The notes: generated by a model not told the origin, from the sequence alone. Positions 29,162-39,975 are shown, counted from the stretch's first letter. The stretch: DNA of 64,000 nt from Spirulina sp. CS-785/01 (GCF_028330525.1 NZ_JAQMSD010000175.1:1-64000); one strand, 5' to 3'. A program made the numbers and translations.

Positions 29162-31220
29162 AGTTTGCAGTGACATCACGGTTTGCTGTTTCTGTTTCCT
29201 CTATCTTCTCCTCTTGCTGAGGTTCAGCATTAGTTTCACTCTCTGCTGCTTCCTCAGTGGTTTCAGTGGACTGAGATTCAGCATTAGTTTCACTCTCTGC
29301 TGCTTCCTCAGTGGTTTCAGTGGACTGAGATTCAGCATTAGTTTCACTGTCTGACGATTCCTCAGTGGTTTCAGTGGACTGAGATTCAGCATTCACATCA
29401 CTCTCTGACGATTCCTCAGAGGTTTCAGTGGACTGAGATTCAGCATTCACCTCACTCTCTGCTGCTTCTGTTTCCTCTGTCAGTCCCCCTTGCTGAGATT
29501 CAGAATTAGCTTCACTCTCTGATTCTACCTGGTCAGAGTCCTCCATCTCCTCCCCAGATTGAGCTTTAGAACTCGACTCTGTTTCCTCTGTTTTCGGTTC
29601 AACCGTGAGAGGATCAGTAATTACCGTGTCGCTTTTTGGTTCAATCTGAGGGAGAGGGGTTTCTTCTTCACGACGCAAAATTCGATCAAAAAACCGTTGA
29701 ATGGGATTGCGTTTTGTCGCAGGTTGGTCTTTCTCTGGACTTTCCTCGGTTTCCTCGGAGGGAGTGGCCGCTGTGTCACTGTCTCCTGTGTCCGCAGGTT
29801 CGGTTACTGGGGTCGTTTTTTCAACGGTTTCCGGTTGTTCTTCCCCTTCAGAGGGGATTGTTTCTGCTTCTTCTCCGGTTTCCGTTTCTTGGACGCTTTC
29901 CGGTTCAGTGGCTTCAGTTTCCGGGGTTTCAACCGCTTCAGGGGTTGTTTCTGGTTCTTCTACTGTTTCCGGTTCAGTGGATTGAGTTTCGGTGTCTTCT
30001 CCCTCGGTTTCTACTTTTTCGGGTTCAGTGGGTTTTGGGGTTGCTTTTTCTCCTGTTTCTGCTTCTTCTAAGGTTTCTGGTTCAGTTTCAGGTTGTTCAA
30101 CTGCTTCAGGAGTGGTTTCCGCTTCTTCTACGGTTTCGGGTTGTTCAACTGCTTCAGGAGTGGTTTCCGCTTCCTCTACGGTTTCGGGTTGTTCAACTGC
30201 TTCAGGAGTGGTTTCCGCTTCTTCTACGGTTTCGGATTCAGTTTCGGGTTCGGGTTCTTTTTGGTAGTCGGGATCAACAATCGCTTGTGCATCTGCAACT
30301 GCAATTTCACCCCGGACTAATTTTGAGAGGGGGTCCTCCCCTTGGGGGTGATAGTTCACTACCCGCACTGTATTGTTATATTCATTGGCAACAGGATTGC
30401 CCTGTTCATCGAGAAAATCTAATTTAACCCAGTTTGTCCCTTCTTTAAACCCGCTTAAATAAATGGGTTGCCATTGGTCAAGGTAAAAACTTTTGCCGTT
30501 CACGGTGACTTGTACTCGCCAATCTCCAATGGGATCATCGGCCTGATCTTGGCCAACTAGACGTAAGGGGGCGTTGGTGAGGTAAAAATCAAGCAAAATG
30601 GGTTCTGCCCCATAGTCTCCTTGAGGACTGTTATAGGTGAGGAGAGGTAATTGGGGATCAGGATTATTGTCTCTAGATGGGGCAAATAGATGAAAAGTGG
30701 TTTGAGCATAGGCCCCTTCGTTTTTGAAACTCTCATGCCAAGGCCGGGAGGCAAAGACGCGCAGAGTATGAGTTCCGGGTTCTAAGTCGGAGAAAACGAG
30801 GGGAGTTTCGAGGTTATAAACCTCTTGGGGGGGGTGGTTGTCGAGAATGACCTCTAAATGAGGCCCCAATTGTAGGGTTTCGTCTCGGAAGATGGGGAGA
30901 TCGGAGACTTGTAATTGGACTTCAACCGTTGTGTCGCTGAGGACTTGGTTGGGTTGGGGGGTGGTAATTTCAACTTGGGGCTGATAGTCGTCGAGTTGGA
31001 GATTAAGTTGTTGTAGGGGTCTTGGGGGGGCTGCTTCAGCTAAGGTCGTTTGACCCTGGGGGGTTTGGTCGGAGGGGGTTGAGGATTCAATGCGATCGCT
31101 ACAACCGACCAACCCCCAACTGACGACACCGATTAAGCATCCCAAGAACAGTCGGGGAAGGATTTTGCGCCACACAATCTGACTCACGATGTTGTTTTCT
31201 CCTATACAACCGTTAGGCAT
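29148..31220 (-). CDS. Lipoprotein with long acidic tandem repeats
   Basis: A 690-residue protein. The N-terminus has a hydrophobic stretch ending in LVGC, a lipobox-type cleavage site at about residue 40. Residues about 70-300 look like a folded beta-rich domain (VTVNGKSFYLDQWQPIYLSG). After about 320 the sequence is almost wholly Glu/Thr/Pro/Ser. It contains three copies of a 16-residue unit (TVEEAETTPEAVEQPE; 48-base DNA period, 30091-30234) and about five of an 18-residue unit (AESQSTETTEE core; 54-base period, 29226-29480). A basic segment KRNPIQRFFDRILRREEE interrupts the acidic tail. A cell-surface or periplasmic role is inferred; repeat number may vary between strains. Confidence 0.8.
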   Translation of the reverse strand: MPNGCIGENNIVSQIVWRKILPRLFLGCLIGVVSWGLVGCSDRIESSTPSDQTPQGQTTLAEAAPPRPLQQLNLQLDDYQPQVEITTPQPNQVLSDTTVEVQLQVSDLPIFRDETLQLGPHLEVILDNHPPQEVYNLETPLVFSDLEPGTHTLRVFASRPWHESFKNEGAYAQTTFHLFAPSRDNNPDPQLPLLTYNSPQGDYGAEPILLDFYLTNAPLRLVGQDQADDPIGDWRVQVTVNGKSFYLDQWQPIYLSGFKEGTNWVKLDFLDEQGNPVANEYNNTVRVVNYHPQGEDPLSKLVRGEIAVADAQAIVDPDYQKEPEPETESETVEEAETTPEAVEQPETVEEAETTPEAVEQPETVEEAETTPEAVEQPETEPETLEEAETGEKATPKPTEPEKVETEGEDTETQSTEPETVEEPETTPEAVETPETEATEPESVQETETGEEAETIPSEGEEQPETVEKTTPVTEPADTGDSDTAATPSEETEESPEKDQPATKRNPIQRFFDRILRREEETPLPQIEPKSDTVITDPLTVEPKTEETESSSKAQSGEEMEDSDQVESESEANSESQQGGLTEETEAAESEVNAESQSTETSEESSESDVNAESQSTETTEESSDSETNAESQSTETTEEAAESETNAESQSTETTEEAAESETNAEPQQEEKIEETETANRDVTANSNLD
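29226..29480. repeat. 54-base in-frame tandem repeats in the lipoprotein gene
   Basis: About five copies begin at 29226, 29280, 29334, 29388 and 29442, each exactly 54 bases apart, encoding the 18-residue acidic unit. Copies on the gene's 3' side are nearly identical in DNA, so the expansion is recent. Confidence 0.9.
30091..30234. repeat. 48-base in-frame tandem repeats in the lipoprotein gene
   Basis: Three near-perfect copies with a 48-base period, centred on GGTTGTTCAACTGCTTCAGG, encode the 16-residue unit TVEEAETTPEAVEQPE. Copies differ by one or two bases. Confidence 0.9.
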
Positions 31221-31660
31221 CTATCTCAAGGTTGATTTCTGTTTAGTTTCTCAAAGATCGGGGCAGAAAATCTAGTACAGCTTGGAGTACCGTTTCTTGA
31301 CCCCCTCTAATCTGAAACAAATTATTGCATTTTGTAACAAAAGCGTCAGACTTCCTTGACTTTTGAGGCGATAACTTAGCCCTATAAGCCCGAATTACGG
31401 GAGAATTGAGCGAAGTTTAAATATTGTTAACTTGAGTGAACAATAAGGGAAACCAACCTTTATCATCTACTGTTAAGCGTTGCGCTCCCAACTTCTTTAA
31501 CAATTCCATCCAAAGATGAGTATTCACTTATTCAAAAGGATGCTAAAAATTGATAAAGAGGAAAGGGGCGAACCAAAAAGGGTTCCCTGAGTACCCGAAT
31601 ATTTTCACCCACCAGGGAAAACATTCATTTTTTGTTCGTTGTCTAGGGAGGAGAACCCTC
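31221..31660. promoter_or_regulatory. psaA upstream region and leader
   Basis: About 440 bases without a supported gene between the divergent lipoprotein gene and psaA. The psaA promoter(s) must lie here. A TTGTAACAAAAG half-site near 31335 resembles one half of the RpaB-binding HLR1 motif on the opposite strand, but no good second half was seen. The reading frame of psaA is open upstream to 31550, but the SD-like AGGGAGGAG at 31646-31654 marks the real start at 31661. Confidence 0.5.
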
Positions 31661-33916
31661 ATGACAATCAGTCCTCCAGAAAGAGAGGCAAAAGTAAAGG
31701 TATCCGTCGATAAAGACCCCGTTCCTACTTCCACAGAGAAGTGGGGTAAGCCGGGTCACTTCCGTCGTGATCTAGCGAAAGGTCCCAAAACCACCACTTG
31801 GATTTGGAACCTCCACGCCGACGCTCACGACTTCGATAGTCAAACAAGCGATCTAGAAGAAATATCGCGCAGAATTTTTAGTGCGCACTTTGGACACCTC
31901 GCGGTGGTCTTCGTTTGGTTAAGCGGGATGTACTTCCACGGTGCTCGCTTCTCCAACTACACAGCGTGGTTACAAGACCCCACCAACATTAAGCCCAGCG
32001 CTCAAGTGGTTTGGCCGATTGTGGGTCAAGACATCTTGAATGCGGACGTAGGGGGTGGCTTCCACGGGATTCAGATCACCTCTGGATTCTTCTATCTGTG
32101 GAGAGCCTCCGGCTTCACCAATGAGTTTCAACTCTACTGCACCGCCATCGGTGGCTTGGTGATGGCTGCGTTATGCGTGTTCGCAGGTTGGTTTCACTAC
32201 CACAAACGCGCTCCGAAACTGGAATGGTTCCAGAATGTAGAATCCATGCTGAACCATCACCTCTCGGTGTTACTCGGTTGTGGTTCTTTAGGATGGGCAG
32301 GACACCAAATTCACGTTTCTTTGCCCGTCAATAAGCTGCTCAATTCTGGCGTAGCTCCAGAGGATATTCCTCTGCCCCATGAGTTCATCTTAAATTCCAG
32401 CCTCATGGCCGAGCTATATCCTAGTTTTGCAGAAGGACTCAAGCCATTTTTCACCCTAAATTGGGGCGTTTATAGTGACTTCCTGACCTTCAAAGGTGGA
32501 TTAAACCCCGTTACTGGTGGTTTGTGGTTATCTGATACGGCTCACCATCACCTAGCGATCGCAGTTCTGTTCATCATTGCAGGACATATGTATCGCACCA
32601 ACTGGGGCATTGGTCACAGCATCAAAGAAATCTTAGAAGCTCATAAAGGGCCCTTCACAGGTGAAGGTCACAAAGGACTCTACGAAATCTTGACTACCTC
32701 ATGGCACGCGCAATTAGCGTTAAACCTAGCCATGTTAGGGTCTTTGACCATCATCGTCGCCCATCATATGTACGCCATGCCGCCCTATCCGTACATGGCG
32801 ACCGACTACGGCACCCAATTATCTCTCTTTACCCACCATATGTGGATTGGAGGATTCCTAATCGTTGGTGCAGGGGCTCACGCCGCCATCTACATGGTGC
32901 GTGACTACGACCCCGCGAAAAACGTCGATAACTTGTTAGACCGCGTGATTCGTCACCGGGATGCAATTATCTCCCACCTGAACTGGGTCTGCATTTTCTT
33001 AGGCTTCCACAGCTTCGGGCTGTACGTCCACAACGACACCATGCGTGCCTTTGGACGGCCTCAAGATATGTTCTCGGACACCGGGATTCAACTTCAGCCG
33101 ATCTTCGCCCAATGGGTGCAGAACCTGCACACCTTAGCTCCTGGCGGAACGGCCCCCAACGCCTTAGAACCGGCCAGTTATGCCTTTGGCGGTAGCGTTG
33201 TCGCCGTCGGTGGTAAAGTCGCCATGATGCCCATCACCTTGGGGACAGCCGACTTCATGGTTCACCATATCCATGCCTTCACCATCCACGTCACCGCGCT
33301 CATCCTCCTCAAAGGGGTACTCTATGCTCGGAGTTCCCGTTTAATTCCCGACAAATCCGAACTCGGTTTCCGCTTCCCTTGCGACGGTCCGGGTCGGGGT
33401 GGAACTTGCCAAGTCTCTGGTTGGGACCACGTATTCCTCGGCTTATTCTGGATGTACAACTCCCTCTCCATCGTCATCTTCCACTTCAGTTGGAAAATGC
33501 AGTCGGATGTATGGGGAACCGTGTCTCCAGACGGTAATGTGTCTCACATCACCGCCGGAAACTTCGCGCAGAGTGCGATCACCATTAATGGTTGGTTGCG
33601 TGACTTCCTCTGGGCGCAATCCTCCCAGGTCATTACCTCCTATGGTTCTGCCCTGTCCGCTTATGGCATCATGTTCTTAGCGGGTCACTTCATCTTTGCC
33701 TTCAGCTTAATGTTCCTGTTCAGTGGTCGCGGCTACTGGCAAGAGCTGATCGAGTCCATCGTTTGGGCCCACAACAAGCTGAAAGTCGCTCCCGCTATCC
33801 AACCTCGTGCTTTGAGCATCGTTCAAGGACGCGCTGTTGGGGTAGCACACTACCTCCTAGGAGGCATTGTCACCACTTGGGCATTCTTCTTAGCCCGAAT
33901 TATCTCAGTCGGTTGA
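31661..33916 (+). CDS. psaA: Photosystem I P700 apoprotein A1
   Basis: A 751-residue, 11-helix thylakoid protein starting [14 protein letters not shown]. Conserved segments include [12 protein letters not shown] at the first helix, [11 protein letters not shown], and [19 protein letters not shown], whose two Cys supply half of the Fx 4Fe-4S cluster. The C-terminus ends [11 protein letters not shown]. With PsaB it holds P700, A0, A1 and Fx of photosystem I. The ATG at 31661 is preceded by a good Shine-Dalgarno and gives the family's standard length. It is 175 bases upstream of psaB on the same strand. Confidence 0.99.
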   Translation: MTISPPEREAKVKVSVDKDPVPTSTEKWGKPGHFRRDLAKGPKTTTWIWNLHADAHDFDSQTSDLEEISRRIFSAHFGHLAVVFVWLSGMYFHGARFSNYTAWLQDPTNIKPSAQVVWPIVGQDILNADVGGGFHGIQITSGFFYLWRASGFTNEFQLYCTAIGGLVMAALCVFAGWFHYHKRAPKLEWFQNVESMLNHHLSVLLGCGSLGWAGHQIHVSLPVNKLLNSGVAPEDIPLPHEFILNSSLMAELYPSFAEGLKPFFTLNWGVYSDFLTFKGGLNPVTGGLWLSDTAHHHLAIAVLFIIAGHMYRTNWGIGHSIKEILEAHKGPFTGEGHKGLYEILTTSWHAQLALNLAMLGSLTIIVAHHMYAMPPYPYMATDYGTQLSLFTHHMWIGGFLIVGAGAHAAIYMVRDYDPAKNVDNLLDRVIRHRDAIISHLNWVCIFLGFHSFGLYVHNDTMRAFGRPQDMFSDTGIQLQPIFAQWVQNLHTLAPGGTAPNALEPASYAFGGSVVAVGGKVAMMPITLGTADFMVHHIHAFTIHVTALILLKGVLYARSSRLIPDKSELGFRFPCDGPGRGGTCQVSGWDHVFLGLFWMYNSLSIVIFHFSWKMQSDVWGTVSPDGNVSHITAGNFAQSAITINGWLRDFLWAQSSQVITSYGSALSAYGIMFLAGHFIFAFSLMFLFSGRGYWQELIESIVWAHNKLKVAPAIQPRALSIVQGRAVGVAHYLLGGIVTTWAFFLARIISVG

Positions 33917-34091
33917 ATATCCGAGTGAAAACGGTACAATCTAAGCTAAATCCTGGATTCAAAACCGCTTTTCAATCCGCTTTACTCCTTCACCGGACTC
34001 CGGTTCGGTGGGGAGAAACAAAACAAACCATGAGCAGCACGTCTGCATGAGTCTCAAATACGTCAGGTAGGAGAATTTCCTAAAAAGGTTT

Positions 34092-36320
34092 ATGGCAACT
34101 AAATTTCCAAAGTTTAGCCAAGATCTCGCCCAAGACCCGACAACACGCCGGATCTGGTACGGGATTGCCACAGCCCACGACTTTGAAAGTCATGATGGGA
34201 TGACTGAGGAAAATCTGTATCAAAAGATTTTCGCTTCCCACTTCGGTCACATCGCCATCATCTTCCTGTGGACTTCTGGCACGCTATTCCACGTCGCTTG
34301 GCAAGGTAACTTCGAGCAATGGATCAAAGATCCCTTAAACGTTAGTCCAATTGCTCACGCTATTTGGGATCCGCAATTTGGAGAAGGCGCAGTAGATGCG
34401 TTCACCCAAGCTGGTGCGTCTAATCCAGTTAACATCGCCTATTCGGGGGTTTACCACTGGTTCTACACCATTGGGATGACCAGCAATAATGACCTCTATC
34501 AAGGGTCGATCTTCCTGCTGTTATTGTCCGCCGTGATGTTATTTGCAGGTTGGTTACACCTGCAACCCAAGTTCCGTCCTAGCTTGTCTTGGTTTAAGCA
34601 AGCAGAACACCGCCTCAACCACCACTTGGCTGCGTTGTTTGGGGTGAGTTCCTTAGCTTGGGCGGGTCACTTGATTCACGTGGCAATTCCTGAATCCCGT
34701 GGGGTTCACGTGGGTTGGGACAACTTCCTGTCGGTGAAACCTCACCCCGCAGGACTGGCTCCCTTCTTCACCGGAAACTGGGGCGTTTATGCTCAGAATC
34801 CCGACACCGCTAACCACATCTTCGGGACTTCTGAAGGGGCAGGAACGGCTATCTTGACCTTCTTGGGTGGCTTCCATCCTCAAACCGAATCGCTGTGGCT
34901 GACCGACATGGCTCACCACCACCTAGCGATCGCGGTTCTGTTCATCGTTGCCGGACATATGTACCGCACCAACTTTGGAATTGGTCACAGCATCAAAGAA
35001 ATGCTCAATTCTAAAGCCGGACTGTTCGGTGGCAAGAGCGAAGGTCAATTTAACCTGCCTCACCAAGGGTTGTATGACACCATCAACAACTCCTTGCACT
35101 TCCAGTTAGCACTGGCACTGGCTTCCTTGGGAACTGTAACCTCTCTGGTTGCACAACATATGTATTCCTTGCCGCCTTATGCGTTTATCGCCAAGGACTA
35201 CACCACCCAAGCAGCACTTTATACCCACCACCAGTACATCGCTGGCTTCCTGATTGTTGGGGCATTCGCTCACGGCGCGATCTTCTTAGTCCGTGACTAT
35301 GATCCCGAACAAAACAAAGGAAACGTTTTAGACCGGGTACTGCAACACAAAGAAGCAATCATCTCCCACTTGAGTTGGGTGTCCCTGTTCTTAGGGTTCC
35401 ACACCTTGGGACTGTACGTTCACAACGACGTAGTGGTGGCATTCGGTACACCTGAAAAACAAATCCTCATTGAGCCTGTCTTTGCTCAATTCATTCAAGC
35501 GGCTCACGGGAAAGCCCTTTACGGCATGGATGTGTTACTGTCGAACCCCGATAGTATTGCCTCCACTGCTTATCCCAACTACGCGAACGTTTGGTTGCCT
35601 GGTTGGCTCGATGCCATCAATGACGGAGCGAACTCCTTGTTCCTCACCATTGGGCCGGGAGACTTCTTGGTTCACCATGCGATCGCTTTAGGACTGCACA
35701 CCACCACCTTAATCTTAGTGAAAGGTGCGTTAGATGCTCGTGGTTCTAAATTAATGCCCGACAAAAAAGACTTCGGGTACTCCTTCCCTTGTGATGGTCC
35801 TGGACGGGGCGGTACTTGCGACATCTCCGCGTGGGATGCCTTCTACCTCGCCGTGTTCTGGATGTTAAACACCTTGGGTTGGTTAACCTTCTACTGGCAC
35901 TGGAAACACCTCTCCGTGTGGACAGGTAACGTAGCACAGTTTAACGAGAACTCCACCTACTTAATGGGTTGGTTCCGGGATTACCTCTGGGCGAACTCCG
36001 CACAGTTAATCAACGGCTACAACCCCTACGGTGTGAATAACCTGTCTGTCTGGGCTTGGATGTTCCTCTTCGGACACTTAGTTTGGGCGACTGGCTTCAT
36101 GTTCCTCATCTCTTGGCGCGGTTACTGGCAAGAGTTGATCGAAACCGTGGTTTGGGCCCACGAACGCACTCCTCTGGCGAACCTGGTTCGTTGGAAAGAC
36201 AAGCCCGTGGCGCTCTCCATCGTTCAAGCTCGTTTGGTAGGGTTAGCTCACTTCTCGGTGGGTTACATCTTCACCTACGCCGCCTTCTTGATAGCTTCAA
36301 CGGCCTCGAAGTTCGGTTAA
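34092..36320 (+). CDS. psaB: Photosystem I P700 apoprotein A2
   Basis: A 742-residue protein, [20 protein letters not shown] at the start and [19 protein letters not shown] for the Fx cluster loop, partner of PsaA in the photosystem I core. Conserved antenna and transmembrane segments such as [16 protein letters not shown] and [20 protein letters not shown] match PsaA position for position, reflecting their ancient duplication. A SD-like TAGGAG lies upstream. A strong terminator follows 24 bases after the stop, closing the psaA-psaB operon. Confidence 0.99.
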   Translation: MATKFPKFSQDLAQDPTTRRIWYGIATAHDFESHDGMTEENLYQKIFASHFGHIAIIFLWTSGTLFHVAWQGNFEQWIKDPLNVSPIAHAIWDPQFGEGAVDAFTQAGASNPVNIAYSGVYHWFYTIGMTSNNDLYQGSIFLLLLSAVMLFAGWLHLQPKFRPSLSWFKQAEHRLNHHLAALFGVSSLAWAGHLIHVAIPESRGVHVGWDNFLSVKPHPAGLAPFFTGNWGVYAQNPDTANHIFGTSEGAGTAILTFLGGFHPQTESLWLTDMAHHHLAIAVLFIVAGHMYRTNFGIGHSIKEMLNSKAGLFGGKSEGQFNLPHQGLYDTINNSLHFQLALALASLGTVTSLVAQHMYSLPPYAFIAKDYTTQAALYTHHQYIAGFLIVGAFAHGAIFLVRDYDPEQNKGNVLDRVLQHKEAIISHLSWVSLFLGFHTLGLYVHNDVVVAFGTPEKQILIEPVFAQFIQAAHGKALYGMDVLLSNPDSIASTAYPNYANVWLPGWLDAINDGANSLFLTIGPGDFLVHHAIALGLHTTTLILVKGALDARGSKLMPDKKDFGYSFPCDGPGRGGTCDISAWDAFYLAVFWMLNTLGWLTFYWHWKHLSVWTGNVAQFNENSTYLMGWFRDYLWANSAQLINGYNPYGVNNLSVWAWMFLFGHLVWATGFMFLISWRGYWQELIETVVWAHERTPLANLVRWKDKPVALSIVQARLVGLAHFSVGYIFTYAAFLIASTASKFG

Positions 36321-36344
36321 CTAGCGAGTTAAATAATTAACCGC

Positions 36345-36374
36345 AATCCCCTGCCCCCGGCAGGGGATTTTTTA
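36345..36374 (+). terminator. Rho-independent terminator of psaAB
   Basis: An 11-base perfect stem (AATCCCCTGCC paired with GGCAGGGGATT) around a CCC loop runs directly into TTTTTAT. It lies 24 bases after the psaB stop. Confidence 0.92.
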
Positions 36375-36477
36375 TGGCAAAACATTGAACTACAGACGTT
36401 GAGCTTTCATCGTCATGCCATAGAGGAGAGTTTTCTATAATGAAAAGGAGTCCCTATTGTGAGCGATTTTAACCTTG

Positions 36478-36990
36478 ATGCAATCCTCTCAACCTTCTCT
36501 CTCTCTTTCTCCCTTATATGATCAAGATTATTACCTCTGGTTAAAGCAAACAGTTGACTGTTTAGAAAATCAAGATTTAGAGGCATTAGACTGGCCGCAT
36601 TTAATTGAGGAGATCAAGGATTTGGGGAAAAACCAGCGTCGAGAGTTGAAAAACCGCTTAATTGTTTTATTGACGCATTTGTTAAAGTGGCAGTATCAAC
36701 CCGAACAGCGAGAGTATTATGGCAATAGTTGGGTGAGTACCATTAACGAACAACGCCGTCAGTTAGCATTATTACTTGAGGATAGCCCCAGTCTGAAACC
36801 GTATATAGTAGAAATGTTTAGTGGGAGTTATAGCAAAGCCCGTAAAGAAGCGAGTCAAGAAACCGGGCTACCTATAGAGACATTTCCCGTGGACTGTCCA
36901 TTTTGCCAAGAAGAAACCCTCGATGGGGATTATTGGCCAGAGTCCCTATCCTTGGATTTTAATCCAAGGCTAAGAGTGAAAACCCGTTGA
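36478..36990 (+). CDS. DUF29 family protein
   Basis: A 170-residue helical protein from the ATG at 36478. It has the DUF29 layout common in cyanobacteria: LYDQDYYLWLKQTVDCLENQDLEALDW, then HLIEEIKDLGKNQRRELKNRL and LLTHLLKWQYQPE. An extra Cys-containing end (FPVDCPFCQEETLDGDYWPE) follows. Function unknown; the family is abundant in cyanobacteria and sometimes linked to toxin-antitoxin or mobile contexts, but nothing here shows it. The last codons run into a repeat cluster. Confidence 0.85.
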   Translation: MQSSQPSLSLSPLYDQDYYLWLKQTVDCLENQDLEALDWPHLIEEIKDLGKNQRRELKNRLIVLLTHLLKWQYQPEQREYYGNSWVSTINEQRRQLALLLEDSPSLKPYIVEMFSGSYSKARKEASQETGLPIETFPVDCPFCQEETLDGDYWPESLSLDFNPRLRVKTR

Positions 36991-37140
36991 AACGGGTTAA
37001 ATTATCCCATTGGTTCATTAAAATAGGTTCAATTCCCCCATCAGCCTGTTAAAAACAGGCTTTAGCTACGCAGCCCTGGGTTTTAACCCAAGGTTCAAGG
37101 TTCATGGGGTTCACAGGTTCAAGGTTCATGGGGTTTAAGC
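36985..37140. repeat. Cluster of short hairpins and a direct repeat
   Basis: Hairpins AACCCGTT/AACGGGTT (about 36981-36999), AGCCTGTT/AACAGGCT and CTTGGGTT-type arms around TTTTAACCC follow one another. Then a 22-base direct repeat beginning CAGGTTCAAGGTTCATGG occurs twice in 45 bases. Together they mark a recombination-prone junction before the decayed gene. Confidence 0.7.
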
Positions 37141-37564
37141 CTCCCCAAAGTCGGACTATTGTCCGGTATCGGCGGATCAACATTCCTTACTGGATGTACA
37201 ATCTCTACTGAAACAAGGGCCCCTATCCCCAGGGAGTTTTCTCCTGTTAGGGACCTATGGAGACTTGCTGCAAACTATCGCCCCAGACACCGCAGAAGCG
37301 GCTGACTTAGCGGGAGAGTCCAATTCAGGACAAAATGCTCAACATATTACGGGGTTAGAGATCAAAGTGGTGGCGGTATTAGGAGGAGATGACCGTTCCA
37401 TTGGGGCCAGTCGGGCCTTTTCCGTCACCCACAAAGCAGAGACGGCGGATATTCGACCCAAAACCCTTTATACGCAACAACTGTTTGGACGGAAACAACG
37501 ACCGTTACTCGATAGCTGGTTACGAGAATGTATGAACTTAAATCGGGGGGACATTCTCGATTAA
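37139..37564 (+). pseudogene. 5'-truncated gene of unknown family
   Basis: An open frame of about 140 codons from the stop at 37136 to the TAA at 37562-37564 has no ATG; the first internal start would be a TTG at 37265. Its sequence (SLLKQGPLSPGSFLLLGTYGDLLQTI, then GLEIKVVAVLGGDDRSIGA and LLDSWLRECMNLNRGDILD) is not low-complexity and looks like the end of a real protein. The repeat cluster directly upstream suggests the 5' part was lost there. I do not recognise the family. It overlaps the convergent mechanosensitive-channel gene by 27 bases. Confidence 0.5.
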
Positions 37565-39475
37565 TACCTTTTGCCCAGGGAAAGCAATGGGAATTTGGGA
37601 TTCAGCAAAAGCTCGGTTGAGACGATGGCGATATTCCCTAGCCACCGTCCATTGTTGGATCGGTTGGGTTTTTAAAAGAATCACTAACTGGACTCCGGTA
37701 TAATCGAGGTTATCAATGCCCAGTAATTCCGGTTCATCTAACACCAAATCTTCCCAGTCAGGATCAGTATAGAGGTCTTGGGCCACCTGTGTCATCACCG
37801 TCATGGCTTTATCCACATCCGTCTCATGGCTAACATTAACCACACATTTGGCTTGGGACCAACCATTGGTCATATTTTGTACCGTGCTAATTGTGCCATT
37901 GGGAATGGTGATTAATTCCCCTTCTAGGTTGCGGAGTTGGGTCATCCGTAGGTTTAAATATTCCACATACCCCCCTAAATTCCCATTCACCGAAATCACA
38001 TCCCCCACCGCATACTGGTCTTCGACTAAAATAAAAATCCCATTGATCACATCGCGGATAAAATTTTGCGCCCCCAAGGAAATGCCAAAGGTGAGAATGC
38101 CTAATAAAGCGGTAATGGGGGTGGCAATGGCTTTAAATTGACTGAGAAGGGTTAAAATGAAGACCACATAGGCCACCACCGTTGTCACCCCTTTGGCCGC
38201 TGTGGCCAAGGTGGGGATACGCAGAGAATAGCGTTGGGTATTCCCCCCTAAATTCGCCAACATGGCTTGATTTTCCAGTATTTTTTTAGCGAGACGATCA
38301 ATTAACAGATCGCTGGTTCGATCAATTAAATTAACGGTAAAAAAGAGGAGTAAGAGGAGTAACAGGGGGGAAGGATACCCTTGTTTGCTGAGGGTAAATA
38401 ACCAAGTTAGAGGAGGACTACCGAGGAGAAAATTGGCTAGAGGACGAGAGAAAGGGAAAAAGAAACAAATTAAGCCACTGCCGAGAAACCAGAGCAAAAT
38501 TTGTCCCCAATAGAGAAGACCCCGTAAAAATTTATTGACACTATAATTGCGGTCAATGGCCAGTTTTTGCATTTGTGCCGTCAGTCTTTCTAAGGGGGTT
38601 AGAGTCTGACTTGACCCTTCTTCCCCTACTTGTAACGCTGCGGTTTGGGCCGAGGCTTGGGCCTGTAAATGTTTGCCACTGCGTCGCAGCCGAAACTGGA
38701 AAAAGCGAATAATTAGGGTCAAAAGGACAACAGTAAGCACCACCAATAGGGAAAAAATGACTCCTAATTCCACTGCAATGGGTTGGCGCATTAACCACCC
38801 TTGGAGTAATTCAATTTGCAAATTTTTTGTCCATCGTTGCGCTAATTCAACGGTGGAGGTTTGCTGAAAGAGTGCGTCGGCCTTTGTCACCGTCACCACT
38901 GTTTCTATGGGCGCACCGCGAGGAAAAGCGGCTTTAATAATATAAGACCCATCCTCTACTTTTTCGCTATTGAGGAGTAATTGTCGATTGAGTGCTTTAA
39001 TTTGTTGAGCAAAGAGTCCTCGCTTGGGGAGAATTTTGTCTAGATCAAAGGAGTCCCATTGTTGGACTTCTCGTAAATGTTGCAAATGGAGCGATCGCGT
39101 GAATTTTTTTTTCGTATATTGCCCCATTCCATCTAAAATTTGCTGTAACTTATTACTCACATATTGGGAACGATAGGCCGCTGTTAAATCTCGCGTTTCT
39201 ATATCCTCTTGAGACTCCTCGAAACCAATGGCTGCACTAATTTCTCTAATCATTACCCCATCGAGAAACACGGGAGCAATTTCTAAATTACCAATGCGTT
39301 TGGTGGGGATATTGGGAATTGAACTCACTGTCTCACCACTGACATTCAGTCCAGGAATTTGGGCCAGGAGGGGAGAGGAAGTCAGCACTACTCCTAGACA
39401 GGTAAAGAGGGTTAAGAGTAACCAACCCCACACCGAACGACATTTTCGGGATTTTAAACTGCGATCGCGTCTCAT
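37538..39475 (-). CDS. MscS-family mechanosensitive channel with periplasmic N-terminal domain
   Basis: A 645-residue protein. A signal peptide (about 1-39, ending LLAQ) precedes a periplasmic domain of about 190 residues. Four to five transmembrane helices follow (about 230-465), and the MscS core is at about 470-640. The pore helix is GILTFGISLGAQNFIRDVINGIFILVEDQY and the beta domain reads YAVGDVISVNGNLGGYVEYLNLRMTQLRN. Such channels open under membrane tension and release solutes on osmotic downshock. The gene is larger than E. coli MscS (286) and resembles the extended cyanobacterial versions. It is convergent with the decayed gene to the left. Confidence 0.93.
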   Translation of the reverse strand: MRRDRSLKSRKCRSVWGWLLLTLFTCLGVVLTSSPLLAQIPGLNVSGETVSSIPNIPTKRIGNLEIAPVFLDGVMIREISAAIGFEESQEDIETRDLTAAYRSQYVSNKLQQILDGMGQYTKKKFTRSLHLQHLREVQQWDSFDLDKILPKRGLFAQQIKALNRQLLLNSEKVEDGSYIIKAAFPRGAPIETVVTVTKADALFQQTSTVELAQRWTKNLQIELLQGWLMRQPIAVELGVIFSLLVVLTVVLLTLIIRFFQFRLRRSGKHLQAQASAQTAALQVGEEGSSQTLTPLERLTAQMQKLAIDRNYSVNKFLRGLLYWGQILLWFLGSGLICFFFPFSRPLANFLLGSPPLTWLFTLSKQGYPSPLLLLLLLFFTVNLIDRTSDLLIDRLAKKILENQAMLANLGGNTQRYSLRIPTLATAAKGVTTVVAYVVFILTLLSQFKAIATPITALLGILTFGISLGAQNFIRDVINGIFILVEDQYAVGDVISVNGNLGGYVEYLNLRMTQLRNLEGELITIPNGTISTVQNMTNGWSQAKCVVNVSHETDVDKAMTVMTQVAQDLYTDPDWEDLVLDEPELLGIDNLDYTGVQLVILLKTQPIQQWTVAREYRHRLNRAFAESQIPIAFPGQKVLIENVPPI

Positions 39476-39671
39476 TCAAGCCGTTATCTCAACATCTTCG
39501 TATCTTAACCCGCTTCATGCCTTGGGAATAGGAGTGAACTCAAATTTGTGATCGAGATCAACGGGTTTTGGCACAGATGACACAATAAACACTTACCAAG
39601 ATCAGTGAAGATACGTAAAACCTTGGAGAGAATAGATATAATTTGCCCTTACCAATCGTTTAGGAGGTTGT

Positions 39672-39848
39672 ATGGCGAAACCCTCTAATCTCCCCTTAAA
39701 ACAACAACCCTTTGTAGTCTATCGAGATCAGCAAACCGGAGAATGGGTAGTGGTTAATCCGGCCCCAAACCAAGCAGATAGGAACAACCGCCCGCTCCTT
39801 CCTCAGAATAGGTTAGGAGACAATATTAGTATTATGAGGGAATGTTGA
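39672..39848 (+). CDS. Small protein of unknown function (58 residues)
   Basis: A 58-codon frame starts with ATG 5 bases after a perfect AGGAGG (39662-39667). It reads MAKPSNLPLKQQPFVVYRDQ followed by TGEWVVVNP, a polar protein with a central aromatic YRDQQTGEWVVVNP segment that looks like a small beta-hairpin. No family is recognised. The strong ribosome binding site, normal codon use and isolation in a 500-base gap support a genuine gene. Confidence 0.6.
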   Translation: MAKPSNLPLKQQPFVVYRDQQTGEWVVVNPAPNQADRNNRPLLPQNRLGDNISIMREC

Positions 39849-39975
39849 TGGCTCGAAGATAAGCCCCCTTCTTTTTACCATATTGTTTTTATTTTGTCAA
39901 CATAAGAATAAAGTAATTTCCCCTGATTTAAGCCCAAGGCTAATCACCAATGACCAATCACCAATGACCAATCAC

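Noticed and set aside
29559-30427. Long open frames opposite the lipoprotein gene
   Set aside because: They are antisense shadows of the repetitive acidic coding sequence and have no independent protein features.
31330-31345. HLR1 (RpaB) site upstream of psaA
   Set aside because: Only one half-site resembles the motif; the second half at the required spacing is not convincing.
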